DNA of 64,000 bases, from NCBI RefSeq assembly GCF_013371495.1, contig NZ_JABWTA010000001.1, positions 496,001-560,000 of the forward strand. Reading direction: 5' to 3'. Below are positions 27,513 to 34,316 of this stretch, in pieces. The notes below the pieces were generated by a model, which was not told the origin of the DNA, ran no database searches, and saw only the letters and a list, made by a program, of their open reading frames with translations. Source of the stretch: Altererythrobacter lutimaris (GTDB lineage: Bacteria > Pseudomonadota > Alphaproteobacteria > Sphingomonadales > Sphingomonadaceae). The position numbers were made by a program, and so were the translations under genes. The stretch's first letter is position 1. Every line of letters starts with the position of its first letter.

Positions 27513-28277
27513 ATGGAATGGCGGCATACAATTGCTGAAGGCCTCGCGCCAGTTGTGGACTTGGTCTACCCACCGCGATGCCCTTTATGCGGCGACGCAA
27601 TCGCGCGACAAAAGGGATTGTGCATGCCCTGCTGGTCAAGCCTCGCTATTCCAGGATCGCCTAAATGCAAGAGGTGTGGACGGCCATTCGGGAGCGAAAC
27701 GGCGTCGGACGAAACTGTTTGTGCACCGTGCCTTGCGCACCCACCAAGACATGCTGGGATCGCGGCGGGTACACTCTACAATGATGCGTCGCGGCAGCTG
27801 GTCCTCGCATTCAAGCATGGTGGGAAGATTGCCTTCGCTCCGATGTTGGCAGGACTGATCGCAACTCATTTGGCGGATGCTGACGAAAGCGACCCGCCTT
27901 TATTGGTTCCTGTTCCCTTGCACCGCTGGCGGTTGTGGAAGCGTGGCTACAATCAAGCGGCGCTCCTTGCGCGCGAACTGGCAAAACTTGGCAAAGGCGA
28001 GCTGATGCTGGAAGGGCTCGAGCGGCATAGGGTGACGCCGTCGTTAGGCGGATTAGGCCGATCTGCTCGACAGCGTGCGATTGCCGGCTCGATCCGTGTC
28101 CCAAAGTCACGGCAGGCGCGGATTAGGGGCAGGGATGTGATCCTCGTCGATGATGTGATGACCAGCGGAGCGACGAGCGAAGTTTGCGTTGGCGCGTTGC
28201 TCAAGGCAGGTGCCCGGTCAGTGCAGATTGCTTGCTTTGCCCGGGTGCTGGACGAGGCACTGGATGCCGCCGCTTGA
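27513..28277 (+). CDS. comF: ComF-family phosphoribosyltransferase-like protein
   Basis: 254 aa from ATG 27513; a GTG at 27483 in frame is an alternative. The N-terminus has a zinc ribbon (CPLCGD, CMPC, CKRCGRPF, CAPC) and the C-terminal domain a type I phosphoribosyltransferase fold with the PRPP loop VILVDDVMTSGAT and the ComF signature KRGYNQAALLARELAK. ComF is needed for DNA uptake in competent bacteria; its enzymatic substrate is not established. Placed divergently from a methyltransferase as in other sphingomonads. Confidence 0.92.
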   Translation: MEWRHTIAEGLAPVVDLVYPPRCPLCGDAIARQKGLCMPCWSSLAIPGSPKCKRCGRPFGSETASDETVCAPCLAHPPRHAGIAAGTLYNDASRQLVLAFKHGGKIAFAPMLAGLIATHLADADESDPPLLVPVPLHRWRLWKRGYNQAALLARELAKLGKGELMLEGLERHRVTPSLGGLGRSARQRAIAGSIRVPKSRQARIRGRDVILVDDVMTSGATSEVCVGALLKAGARSVQIACFARVLDEALDAAA

Positions 28278-28309
28278 TAAAAGACAGAGGATTCATTGAC
28301 CCAAGAAAG

Positions 28310-28532
28310 TGAAACGCCCGAGGTCCTAAGACCCCGGGCGCCACGTGACGAAATTAAATGAACCCGCTCTTTCGAGCTATGGACAGCGTCCCCCGATGCT
28401 GTCCTGGGTTCTAACCCTCATCATACGTTTCAGGCGCTCCTGCCACCCCCATGGCGGCGCTGCCTGATTACCCCCTGACCCTTGGCGCTCTTTAACGGCA
28501 CCGTTAGTCTGGTGTTGCGCCCTTGCGGGTGC
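28310..28532. ncRNA. Candidate structured RNA of unknown family, strand uncertain
   Basis: The gene-free stretch 28278-28664 holds a compact set of helices. TGAAACG (28310-28316) pairs with CGTTTCA (28426-28432) and encloses a 26-base hairpin (28315-28340, GCCCG..GGTC/GACC..CGGGC) and a three-way junction (28361-28410): AACCC/GGGTT around GCTC-TTTC-GAGC and GGACAGC/GCTGTCC. Two more hairpins follow at 28431-28466 and 28517-28532. Read on the minus strand two loops become GNRA tetraloops (GAAA, GCAA), but one G-U pair favours the plus strand. It does not match tmRNA, RNase P, SRP or 6S RNA hallmarks. Confidence 0.45.
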
Positions 28533-28664
28533 GAAGCGGAAACTGTCATCTGATATTCATAATCCAAAGCTCGAAAGCATTGCGCGGCAGATTTTGGTGA
28601 CAGTCTGTGGTTATCGTGCAACAAACCATCGCGTGACTAGGGCATTTGATCGAAGGGCGGATAA

Positions 28665-29063
28665 GTGTGCGCTGATAGTAAAAAGGTTTCGGCAGCGGAG
28701 CGCGAGCAAGGCAGTGCCTTCTTCCCTAAATTCGACTCGGCGGGGCTGCTGACAGCGATTGCATGCGAGGTCGAAACCAATGAGGTTTTGATGGTCGCGT
28801 TCATGAATCGCGAGGCGCTCGACAAAACTCGAGAGACGAGTCTCGCACACTTCTGGTCGCGCTCGCGCCAGAGCCTTTGGTGCAAAGGCGAAACCAGCGG
28901 CAATCTGCTCGAAGTGAAAGAGATCCTGGTCGACTGCGATCAGGATGCTTTGGTTATGAAAGTACAGCCGCGCGGTCCCGCTTGCCATACTGGGGAGAAG
29001 TCCTGTTTCTACCGCAAGCTGGGTTTAGACAATGACGAGGGTGACGTTCTCGTAAAGGCTTGA
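28665..29063 (+). CDS. hisI: Phosphoribosyl-AMP cyclohydrolase
   Basis: 132 aa from GTG 28665. Motifs are those of His[44 protein letters not shown] and the metal-binding cysteines in [11 protein letters not shown]. The enzyme opens the adenine ring of PR-AMP in histidine synthesis. It is a single-domain HisI without the HisE part, as usual in alphaproteobacteria. Its stop codon lies within the operator of the next gene. The other his genes are not in the window. Confidence 0.95.
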   Translation: MCADSKKVSAAEREQGSAFFPKFDSAGLLTAIACEVETNEVLMVAFMNREALDKTRETSLAHFWSRSRQSLWCKGETSGNLLEVKEILVDCDQDALVMKVQPRGPACHTGEKSCFYRKLGLDNDEGDVLVKA

Positions 29064-29088
29064 CCTTGACGTAAAGGTAAAGTAGATA
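29059..29088 (+). promoter_or_regulatory. MerR-type promoter with inverted-repeat operator
   Basis: CTTGACCTTGA (29059-29069) and TAAAGGTAAAG (29072-29082) are an 11-bp inverted repeat with a two-base centre and two mismatches. It covers the spacer of a promoter with -35 TTGACC (29060-29065) and -10 TAGATA (29083-29088), 17 bp apart. A transcript would start at about 29095, at or one base ahead of the ATG at 29096, where no ribosome site is visible, so the regulator mRNA may be leaderless. The site is of the type bound by MerR regulators of acyl-CoA and branched-chain degradation. Confidence 0.6.
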
Positions 29089-29095
29089 GCTGGCC

Positions 29096-29533
29096 ATGGC
29101 TACTGCAAATTCCACTGCTGACAAGCACGCAGGTGCGCATCTTGATCGTCCCGATGCGCAAGACCGCGAGACCTATTCCATCTCAGACCTGACCGCAGAA
29201 TTCGGCTGCACCGCGAGAGCTTTGCGCTTTTACGAAGATGAAGGCTTGATTGCGCCGGCCCGTGTCGGGCTCAGCCGTGTCTATTCCAAGCGCGACAGGG
29301 CGAGGCTTGCCTGGATCATGCGCGCGAAGAATGTCGGCTTCAGCCTCAATGAAATCCGCGAGATGATCGATCTTTATGATCTCGGTGATGGCCGGGTCGA
29401 GCAGCGCCGCGTCACAATTGAGAAATGCCGCGATCACATTGCCAAGCTGAAAGCTCAGCGCGCTGATATCGATTCTTCAATCAAGGATCTCACAGAGTTT
29501 GTGAAAGAGATCGAAAAGCTCGACCTCAGCTGA
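29096..29533 (+). CDS. MerR-family regulator, LiuR-like
   Basis: 145 aa. After a hydrophilic 25-residue start the winged helix begins with YSISDLTAEFGCTARALRFYEDEGL and RVYSKRDRARL, followed by a coiled coil (about residues 95-140). There are no metal-binding cysteines near the C-terminus, which agrees with the subgroup (LiuR/AtuR-like) that controls acyl-CoA degradation. It lies 48 bases ahead of an acyl-CoA dehydrogenase, and its own promoter bears the inverted repeat. Effector not known. Confidence 0.85.
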   Translation: MATANSTADKHAGAHLDRPDAQDRETYSISDLTAEFGCTARALRFYEDEGLIAPARVGLSRVYSKRDRARLAWIMRAKNVGFSLNEIREMIDLYDLGDGRVEQRRVTIEKCRDHIAKLKAQRADIDSSIKDLTEFVKEIEKLDLS

Positions 29534-29581
29534 TCTCACTTAACCCGTTCATTCGAAGACCACTCATCAAGGACACGCCAG

Positions 29582-31387
29582 ATGCCCATCTACAACGCAC
29601 CAACACGTGACACCCGTTTCGTCATCAATGAGATGCTCGATCTTGCCAGCTATGGAAACCTCCCGGGTTTCGAGAGCGCTGATGCTGACATGGTCGAAGC
29701 GGTCGTTAACGAAGCAGGCAAGTTCTGTTCCGAGGTACTCGCTCCGCTCAATCAGATTGGCGACCAGCAGGGCTGTACCCGCCATGAAGATGGCAGCGTA
29801 ACGACCCCTGACGGTTTCAAGGAAGCGTTTGACCAGTATCGCGAAGCGGGCTGGGGCACGATTTCCGCACCTGAGGAGTTCGGTGGACAGGGCCTTCCGC
29901 ATGTGCTCGGTTTTGTGATCGAGGAATTTGTGGCTGCCTCGAACCAGGCCTTCGGGATGTATCCTGGACTTACGACCGGTGCGATCTCTGCGCTGATCGC
30001 CGCTGGCACGGACGAGCAGAAAGAGAAGTATGTCTCGAAGATGGTTTCAGGCGAATGGCTCGGCACCATGAACCTGACCGAGCCGCATTGCGGCACTGAT
30101 CTCGGCATGATCCGCACGAAAGCGGAGCCTCAGGCCGACGGTTCCTATGCCATCTCCGGTACGAAGATATTCATCTCCGCAGGCGAGCATGACTTGACGG
30201 ACAACATCATTCACCTGGTGCTGGCCAAGACACCCGGCGCGCCGGACAGCTCGAAAGGCATTTCGCTGTTCGTTGTTCCCAAGGTGCTCGTGAACGACGA
30301 TGGTTCGCTGGGCGAGCGCAACGCGGTCACTTGCGGTTCGATCGAGCACAAGATGGGCATTCACGGCAATGCGACATGCGTGCTGAACTATGACGGCGCG
30401 AAAGGCTGGATGGTCGGCGAAGAAAACAAGGGGCTCGCGGCCATGTTCGTCATGATGAATGCCGCGCGGCTGGGCGTGGGCATGCAAGGGCTCGCGCAGG
30501 CAGAGGTGTCCTATCAGAACGCCGTTGCTTATGCGATTGATCGTCGTCAGGGTCGCGCGCTGACCGGACCGACCGAGCCCGAAGCACAGGCCGATCCGAT
30601 CTTTGTCCACCCGGATGTTCGCCGTATGCTGATGGACGCGAAAGTCTTCACTGAAGGCATGCGCGCACTCTGCCTGTGGGGCGCGCTTCAGGTGGACCTG
30701 ACGCACAAAGCGCAGACCGAGGAAGAGCGGGTAGAAGCCGATGCTCTGATCGGTCTTCTGACTCCGGTCATCAAGGGCTACGGCACTGACAAGGGCTATG
30801 ACATTGCGACGAACATGCAGCAGGTTTTCGGCGGCCACGGCTATGTCGAGGAATGGGGCATGAGCCAGTTTGTGCGCGATGCCCGTATCGCTCAGATTTA
30901 TGAAGGCACGAATGGCGTTCAGGCCATGGACTTGTGCGGACGCAAGCTTGCGAGCAAGGGCGGGGCGGCGATCCAGGCCTACTTCAAGATGGTCGGCGAA
31001 GACATCGCCGCCGCCAAGCAGGATGAGAGCCTGAAGGACATCGCAGAGATGCTGGAAAAGGCTCTCGGCCAGCAGCAAGCGGCGACAATGTGGTTCATGA
31101 ACAATGCGATGCAGAACCCGAACCATCTGGGTGCAGGCGCGCATCATTACATGCATATCATGGGCATCGTGACGCTGGGCTGGATGTGGCTGCGCATGGC
31201 GAAGACCGCGAGCGCGGCGCTGGCTGGCTCGCCATCTGATCCGGCGTTCTACGAAGCGAAGCTGACCAGCGCGCGTTACTATGCCGAGCGCTTCCTGCCC
31301 GATGCGGGCGCGCTGCGCCGCAAGCTGGAGGCGGGCAGCGAGAACATGATGGCGCTGGGCGAAGAGGCGTTTGCGACGGCTGCTTGA
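29582..31387 (+). CDS. Acyl-CoA dehydrogenase, long (about 600 aa) form
   Basis: 601 aa, start with AAGGACA site. The N-terminus MPIYNAPTRDTRFVINEML and the length fit the 600-residue acyl-CoA dehydrogenase subgroup that includes DmdC. FAD-binding and active-site parts are visible: LTEPHCGTDLGMIRTKA, KIFISAGEHDL, MQQVFGGHGYVEEWGMSQ and RDARIAQIYEGTNGVQAMDL with the catalytic Glu in YEGTNG. A C-terminal extension domain follows after residue 450. It introduces a trans double bond into an acyl-CoA; chain specificity is unknown. Probably controlled by the MerR protein upstream. Confidence 0.92.
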   Translation: MPIYNAPTRDTRFVINEMLDLASYGNLPGFESADADMVEAVVNEAGKFCSEVLAPLNQIGDQQGCTRHEDGSVTTPDGFKEAFDQYREAGWGTISAPEEFGGQGLPHVLGFVIEEFVAASNQAFGMYPGLTTGAISALIAAGTDEQKEKYVSKMVSGEWLGTMNLTEPHCGTDLGMIRTKAEPQADGSYAISGTKIFISAGEHDLTDNIIHLVLAKTPGAPDSSKGISLFVVPKVLVNDDGSLGERNAVTCGSIEHKMGIHGNATCVLNYDGAKGWMVGEENKGLAAMFVMMNAARLGVGMQGLAQAEVSYQNAVAYAIDRRQGRALTGPTEPEAQADPIFVHPDVRRMLMDAKVFTEGMRALCLWGALQVDLTHKAQTEEERVEADALIGLLTPVIKGYGTDKGYDIATNMQQVFGGHGYVEEWGMSQFVRDARIAQIYEGTNGVQAMDLCGRKLASKGGAAIQAYFKMVGEDIAAAKQDESLKDIAEMLEKALGQQQAATMWFMNNAMQNPNHLGAGAHHYMHIMGIVTLGWMWLRMAKTASAALAGSPSDPAFYEAKLTSARYYAERFLPDAGALRRKLEAGSENMMALGEEAFATAA

Positions 31388-31414
31388 CCTAAGAGCACCA
31401 CGCTACAGATTGCT

Positions 31415-31445
31415 AAGGGGCGTCCTTTCAAGGGCGCCCTTTTTG
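31415..31445 (+). terminator. Rho-independent terminator after acyl-CoA dehydrogenase
   Basis: A 10-12 bp stem (GGGGCGTCCT with AGGGCGCCCT, two G-T pairs) closes a four-base TTCA loop and is followed by TTTTT. It ends the MerR/acyl-CoA dehydrogenase unit. Confidence 0.85.
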
Positions 31446-31524
31446 CATTGCGCAGCCGCTGTTCATCCAGCGGCATGCAGAGAAGCATTAGTGTCTTCTC
31501 TGTGATGGCTTGGAGAATGTCACC

Positions 31525-32652
31525 TTGAGCGGGCCCGCGAGATTAACGGCAGCAGCATTGGTGGGTCTGGTACTTACCTTGCCTGCCTTCGCATTGAACA
31601 GATCTAAGCAAGCAGCCGAACGAACTTTTCCAATCGAGGGCCGCTGCGCGCATGATGTCGAGCGTCTGCTGACCAGCAAAGAGAGGCTCCGAGCCAATGT
31701 GATGGGGTTCAACACCGCCTCGCTGATTGACCCCAACGCGAAACAGCATTTGCAAGGTATCGCGCGCTTCGAGGCTGGTGGAAAACAGTTCCTCTTTGTC
31801 TCGCAAAGCAGCAAACGCGGCGAGGGCGGCCTGCTCGCGACCGTTGAGATGGGCAGCCGAGGCGAGGGTCGCTGGCGCTCCAACCGACAGTTCTTTATCA
31901 ATGGCAGGGCTTCGTTCTACACGGCGCCTCACGCAGCTGATCGGGTTGTTGCTGTGAAGCGTGACGAGAGTTTTGCCGACTATTTCCATCCTGGCGGGCT
32001 GGCGATCCACCGCAATATCCTCGCGGTGGGAATGGAAGGCGCGCACAATGAAAGTACGCATGCGAGGGGGCGCGTGGACCTTTATCGTATCCAAAGTCCG
32101 ACTTCGCTGAAGCTGATCAACAGTGTGCCGAATTCGGGGCAGCTTGCAGCAGCAGTCGCATTTACGCGGTTGTCGAGCGGCGCGTATCTCTTCGCAGTCC
32201 CTGACAACTCGCCCAAGAATATCCGCTTCTATCGTTCTGTCGGGACGGCTGAATTGGACGAGGAAACGCGGTTTGAGCACGTCGCGGTTTTCAGCGAGGC
32301 GGACTTGCGCCCCGGCGACAATAACTACTTCCAAAATGTCGACTTCGTTACTGATTGTGCGTCAGGGCGGCTCTACATGGTGCTCGCGTTTCAGGACCAT
32401 GACTGGCTGGGGCTGTGGCAAAAGAACCGGATTGCGCGGTATGAAATCCGCGATCCGGATGGTGATTTGAACCTTCGCCATTTGGGGCGGCAAAAGGTCG
32501 ATTGCAGCCCCCATCTGGCCGGAAAGGTATGCGATTTTGACGCGAGTTTCGGTGCCTATGTGACGTCTGAAGGCAAGCTCATTTACTATGCGTCTGAGCA
32601 TGCCAACACCGGACCCGGCGGGTCAGTCAGTTTGGCTGAGATTGTGCCTTGA
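31525..32652 (+). CDS. Secreted protein of unknown function, 375 aa
   Basis: Start taken at TTG 31525 because GGAGAA lies seven bases upstream; a TTG at 31510 is the other option. The first 25 residues (LTAAALVGLVLTLPAFA) form a clear signal peptide. The mature protein has regularly spaced beta-strand-like segments such as FLFVSQSS, GGLAIHRNILAVGME, YLFAVPDNS and RLYMVLAFQDHDW, which suggests a beta-propeller, with paired cysteines near the N-terminus (GRCAHD) and C-terminus (VDCSPHLAGKVCDF). No catalytic motif is recognised. It stands alone between a terminator and a repeat-bearing spacer. Confidence 0.7.
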   Translation: MSGPARLTAAALVGLVLTLPAFALNRSKQAAERTFPIEGRCAHDVERLLTSKERLRANVMGFNTASLIDPNAKQHLQGIARFEAGGKQFLFVSQSSKRGEGGLLATVEMGSRGEGRWRSNRQFFINGRASFYTAPHAADRVVAVKRDESFADYFHPGGLAIHRNILAVGMEGAHNESTHARGRVDLYRIQSPTSLKLINSVPNSGQLAAAVAFTRLSSGAYLFAVPDNSPKNIRFYRSVGTAELDEETRFEHVAVFSEADLRPGDNNYFQNVDFVTDCASGRLYMVLAFQDHDWLGLWQKNRIARYEIRDPDGDLNLRHLGRQKVDCSPHLAGKVCDFDASFGAYVTSEGKLIYYASEHANTGPGGSVSLAEIVP

Positions 32653-33084
32653 GCGCCTGGTTGACGAGCGAGAGATTCGTACGCGGCGACGCAATATTGT
32701 TCTCCAACAAACTTGACATAGTTGACACCTGTCAATCGGGCCAAATTGGCCTCAAGCCCGCAGAAGCCTGCCGTTTTTGGCCTTTCCAACAAAGTTGACA
32801 CTTTTCCTATTTTTTGAAAACTCGTGTGAGTGTGATGGGCGGGAGCTTGCAGCGCAATTGCGTCCACGCGAGGGGAATCGACAGATTGACGGAGTCGCTT
32901 GCGGTGTAGCTTGCGGGGGCGGTGTAGGAAATGTTTGGAGGGTTGAGCCTCTACCCTTTCGTCATGCTGAACTCGTTTCAGCATAACCCCTGCTCGTTGA
33001 AACTGTTATCTTGAAACAAATTCAGGATGACGGAGGGGGAGCTGCGGGGTGACGGAAATCGGGGTGGAAAGCGGACAACTCGCC
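32653..33084. other. Intergenic spacer with TTGACA palindrome and a repeat element
   Basis: This 432-base stretch lies between the 3' ends of two convergent genes, so no promoter is expected here. It contains TTGACA-CC-TGTCAA (32722-32735), two near-copies of CCAACAAA followed by TTGACA (from 32704 and 32789), and the inverted-repeat element at 32960-33032. Short open frames here end in peptides such as LKRVQHDE or RHAELVSA, which are encoded by the repeat and are not taken as genes. Confidence 0.6.
32960..33032. repeat. Short palindromic intergenic repeat (REP/MITE-like)
   Basis: CGTCATGCTGAACTCGTTTCA at 32960-32980 is the inverted complement, with three mismatches, of the 21 bases at 33012-33032. 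The pair would fold as a long hairpin with a 31-base loop. Repeats of this kind, producing LKRVQHDE-like peptides in chance open frames, are scattered in many alphaproteobacterial genomes. It is the only full copy I see in the window. Confidence 0.65.
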
Positions 33085-33771
33085 CTATTCAATTATTCGC
33101 TTCGGGCGGATGTTCGAGTAGCGCGACTGAGGAAACCAGCTGGCTATTGTGCGCACCAGATAGGCCGAGCCGGTCACCGTGAGATCATCGCTTGATATGG
33201 CCTCGCGTACCGCAACATCTCCCATCCACACCTCCGCCAAATTGGGCAGATTGGCATGCAGATATAGATCGACATCCTTACCTGGATCATCTGTACAGAG
33301 ATCTACGTCTTCTGAAGTAGCTATCAGCCACCATCGGCCATACGTCTTGGTGTCTTTCAGCGTGACGCTGATAACTGTTTCACCATCTGGCAGTTCACCG
33401 GTATTTAGTGATCGGTGAAAGTCCCACATGAAGCTGCCTGCGTCCAGGTCCTCGTCCCGAATGCGCCGCCGTGCCCACCGCAAACCCCACTTCGACATCT
33501 GGTCTATGAGAGGCGCAAGCTCTCTGCCGCATCGGGTCAGATGATATTCCGTGCCTTGGCCAGTTCCAGCTTTCTTGATGATCAGTCCGTTTGCTTCCAT
33601 CTGTTTGAGACGGTTGCTCAGCACCGTTGGTGAAATACGCGGAAGCGCGCGCTGAAAATTCTTGTATCGCGTCGCTCCCAGCAGAAACTCACGCATGATT
33701 AGCAGAACCCAGCGGTCTCCGATCATATCTGCAGCTTTGATCGCTGGACATAGGCTCCCGGAACTACTCAT
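33085..33771 (-). CDS. HxlR-family transcriptional regulator with C-terminal extension
   Basis: 228 aa from ATG 33771, with AGGAG seven bases upstream. The HxlR winged helix occupies residues 8-100: CPAIKAADMIGDRWVLLIMREFLLG, RISPTVLSNRLKQMEANGLI and GTEYHLTRCGRELAPLI. Cys8 matches the conserved N-terminal cysteine that senses electrophiles in YodB, CatR and HypR of Bacillus. The C-terminal 110 residues form an extra domain, possibly SCP2-like, of unknown ligand. It is divergent from a tautomerase gene, the probable target, with two palindromes between them. Confidence 0.85.
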   Translation of the reverse strand: MSSSGSLCPAIKAADMIGDRWVLLIMREFLLGATRYKNFQRALPRISPTVLSNRLKQMEANGLIIKKAGTGQGTEYHLTRCGRELAPLIDQMSKWGLRWARRRIRDEDLDAGSFMWDFHRSLNTGELPDGETVISVTLKDTKTYGRWWLIATSEDVDLCTDDPGKDVDLYLHANLPNLAEVWMGDVAVREAISSDDLTVTGSAYLVRTIASWFPQSRYSNIRPKRIIE

Positions 33772-33802
33772 TGATTTCTCCTGCCATGCGCGCGTCCCGC
33801 CG

Positions 33803-33865
33803 TTAGTTATAACTAAACGTGTCGCAAATTGCATGGCCGAGGTTGGTAACTACGCGATACGTAGT
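33803..33865. promoter_or_regulatory. Two palindromic operator candidates between HxlR and tautomerase genes
   Basis: TTAGTTATAACTAA at 33803-33816 is a perfect 14-base palindrome 31 bases ahead of the HxlR start. ACTACG-N5-CGTAGT at 33849-33865 is a second inverted repeat, nearer the middle of the 210-base divergent region. Either could bind the HxlR dimer; their sequences differ, so a second factor is possible. Confidence 0.5.
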
Positions 33866-33981
33866 GGTCTCCTACGCTTGCAATAGCGTCTTGCTCTGTT
33901 TTGCGGACTATCTGAGGTTGAGCAATTGCGCGATTGTCCTTGTGTCGCCGGAATGATCCGGCCGCATTTAGGAGAATTAGA

Positions 33982-34212
33982 ATGCCAATGGTTACTATCG
34001 ACGTCATAAAAGACGTATTCACGCCTGCTCAGAAAGCGGAAATGATCGAGAAGGTAACGGAAACGATGGTTGCACTCGAGGGCGAGGCGCTACGACAGGT
34101 CACTTGGGTGCGGATCAAGGAATTTGAGCAAGGAGACTGGGGAATCGGTGGACATCTGCTCTTTGCCTCTGACGTGCACGAAATGGCCGCAGGCAATTCG
34201 CAGGCAGCGTAG
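33982..34212 (+). CDS. 4-oxalocrotonate tautomerase-like enzyme
   Basis: 76 aa from ATG 33982, with GGAG at the usual distance. After removal of Met the protein begins [16 protein letters not shown], so the catalytic N-terminal proline of the 4-OT family is present (Pro1). The length and the beta-alpha-beta pattern fit a 4-OT monomer. Such enzymes move double bonds in 2-hydroxymuconate-like or related dienols; the true substrate is unknown. The pairing with a Cys-bearing HxlR regulator hints at electrophile or aromatic metabolism. Confidence 0.85.
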   Translation: MPMVTIDVIKDVFTPAQKAEMIEKVTETMVALEGEALRQVTWVRIKEFEQGDWGIGGHLLFASDVHEMAAGNSQAA

Positions 34213-34216
34213 AATG

Positions 34217-34305
34217 ATCTCCGCTTGCCGATAATGGTGGGGGCCTAGCATGATCTGTCTGGCCCCTATCCCTTAAAGGCCCGCAAATGGGTCGATAGCG
34301 GAGAT
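34217..34305. terminator. Nested hairpins between convergent tautomerase and uvrD genes
   Basis: ATCTCCGCT (34217-34225) and AGCGGAGAT (34297-34305) are perfect inverted repeats and enclose an inner GGGGCC/GGCCCC stem. The structure lies just after the tautomerase stop and just after the uvrD stop on the other strand, so it may act as a bidirectional terminator. There is no long T run, so the assignment is tentative. Confidence 0.45.
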
Positions 34306-34316
34306 TTGCTCGCGAC

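Noticed and set aside
28430-28624. 64-codon minus-strand frame in the comF-hisI gap
   Set aside because: It overlaps the hairpin-rich stretch, has no ribosome site and encodes a low-information Arg/Gly-rich peptide.
28278-28664. tmRNA, RNase P RNA, SRP RNA or 6S RNA in the comF-hisI gap
   Set aside because: No tag-peptide codons or tRNA-like end, no RNase P core sequences, no SRP loop motif and no single long bulged hairpin were found.
32586-32986. Short open frames on both strands in the spacer, ending in LKRVQHDE- or RHAELVSA-like peptides
   Set aside because: These peptides are encoded by the dispersed palindromic repeat; no ribosome site or conserved domain.
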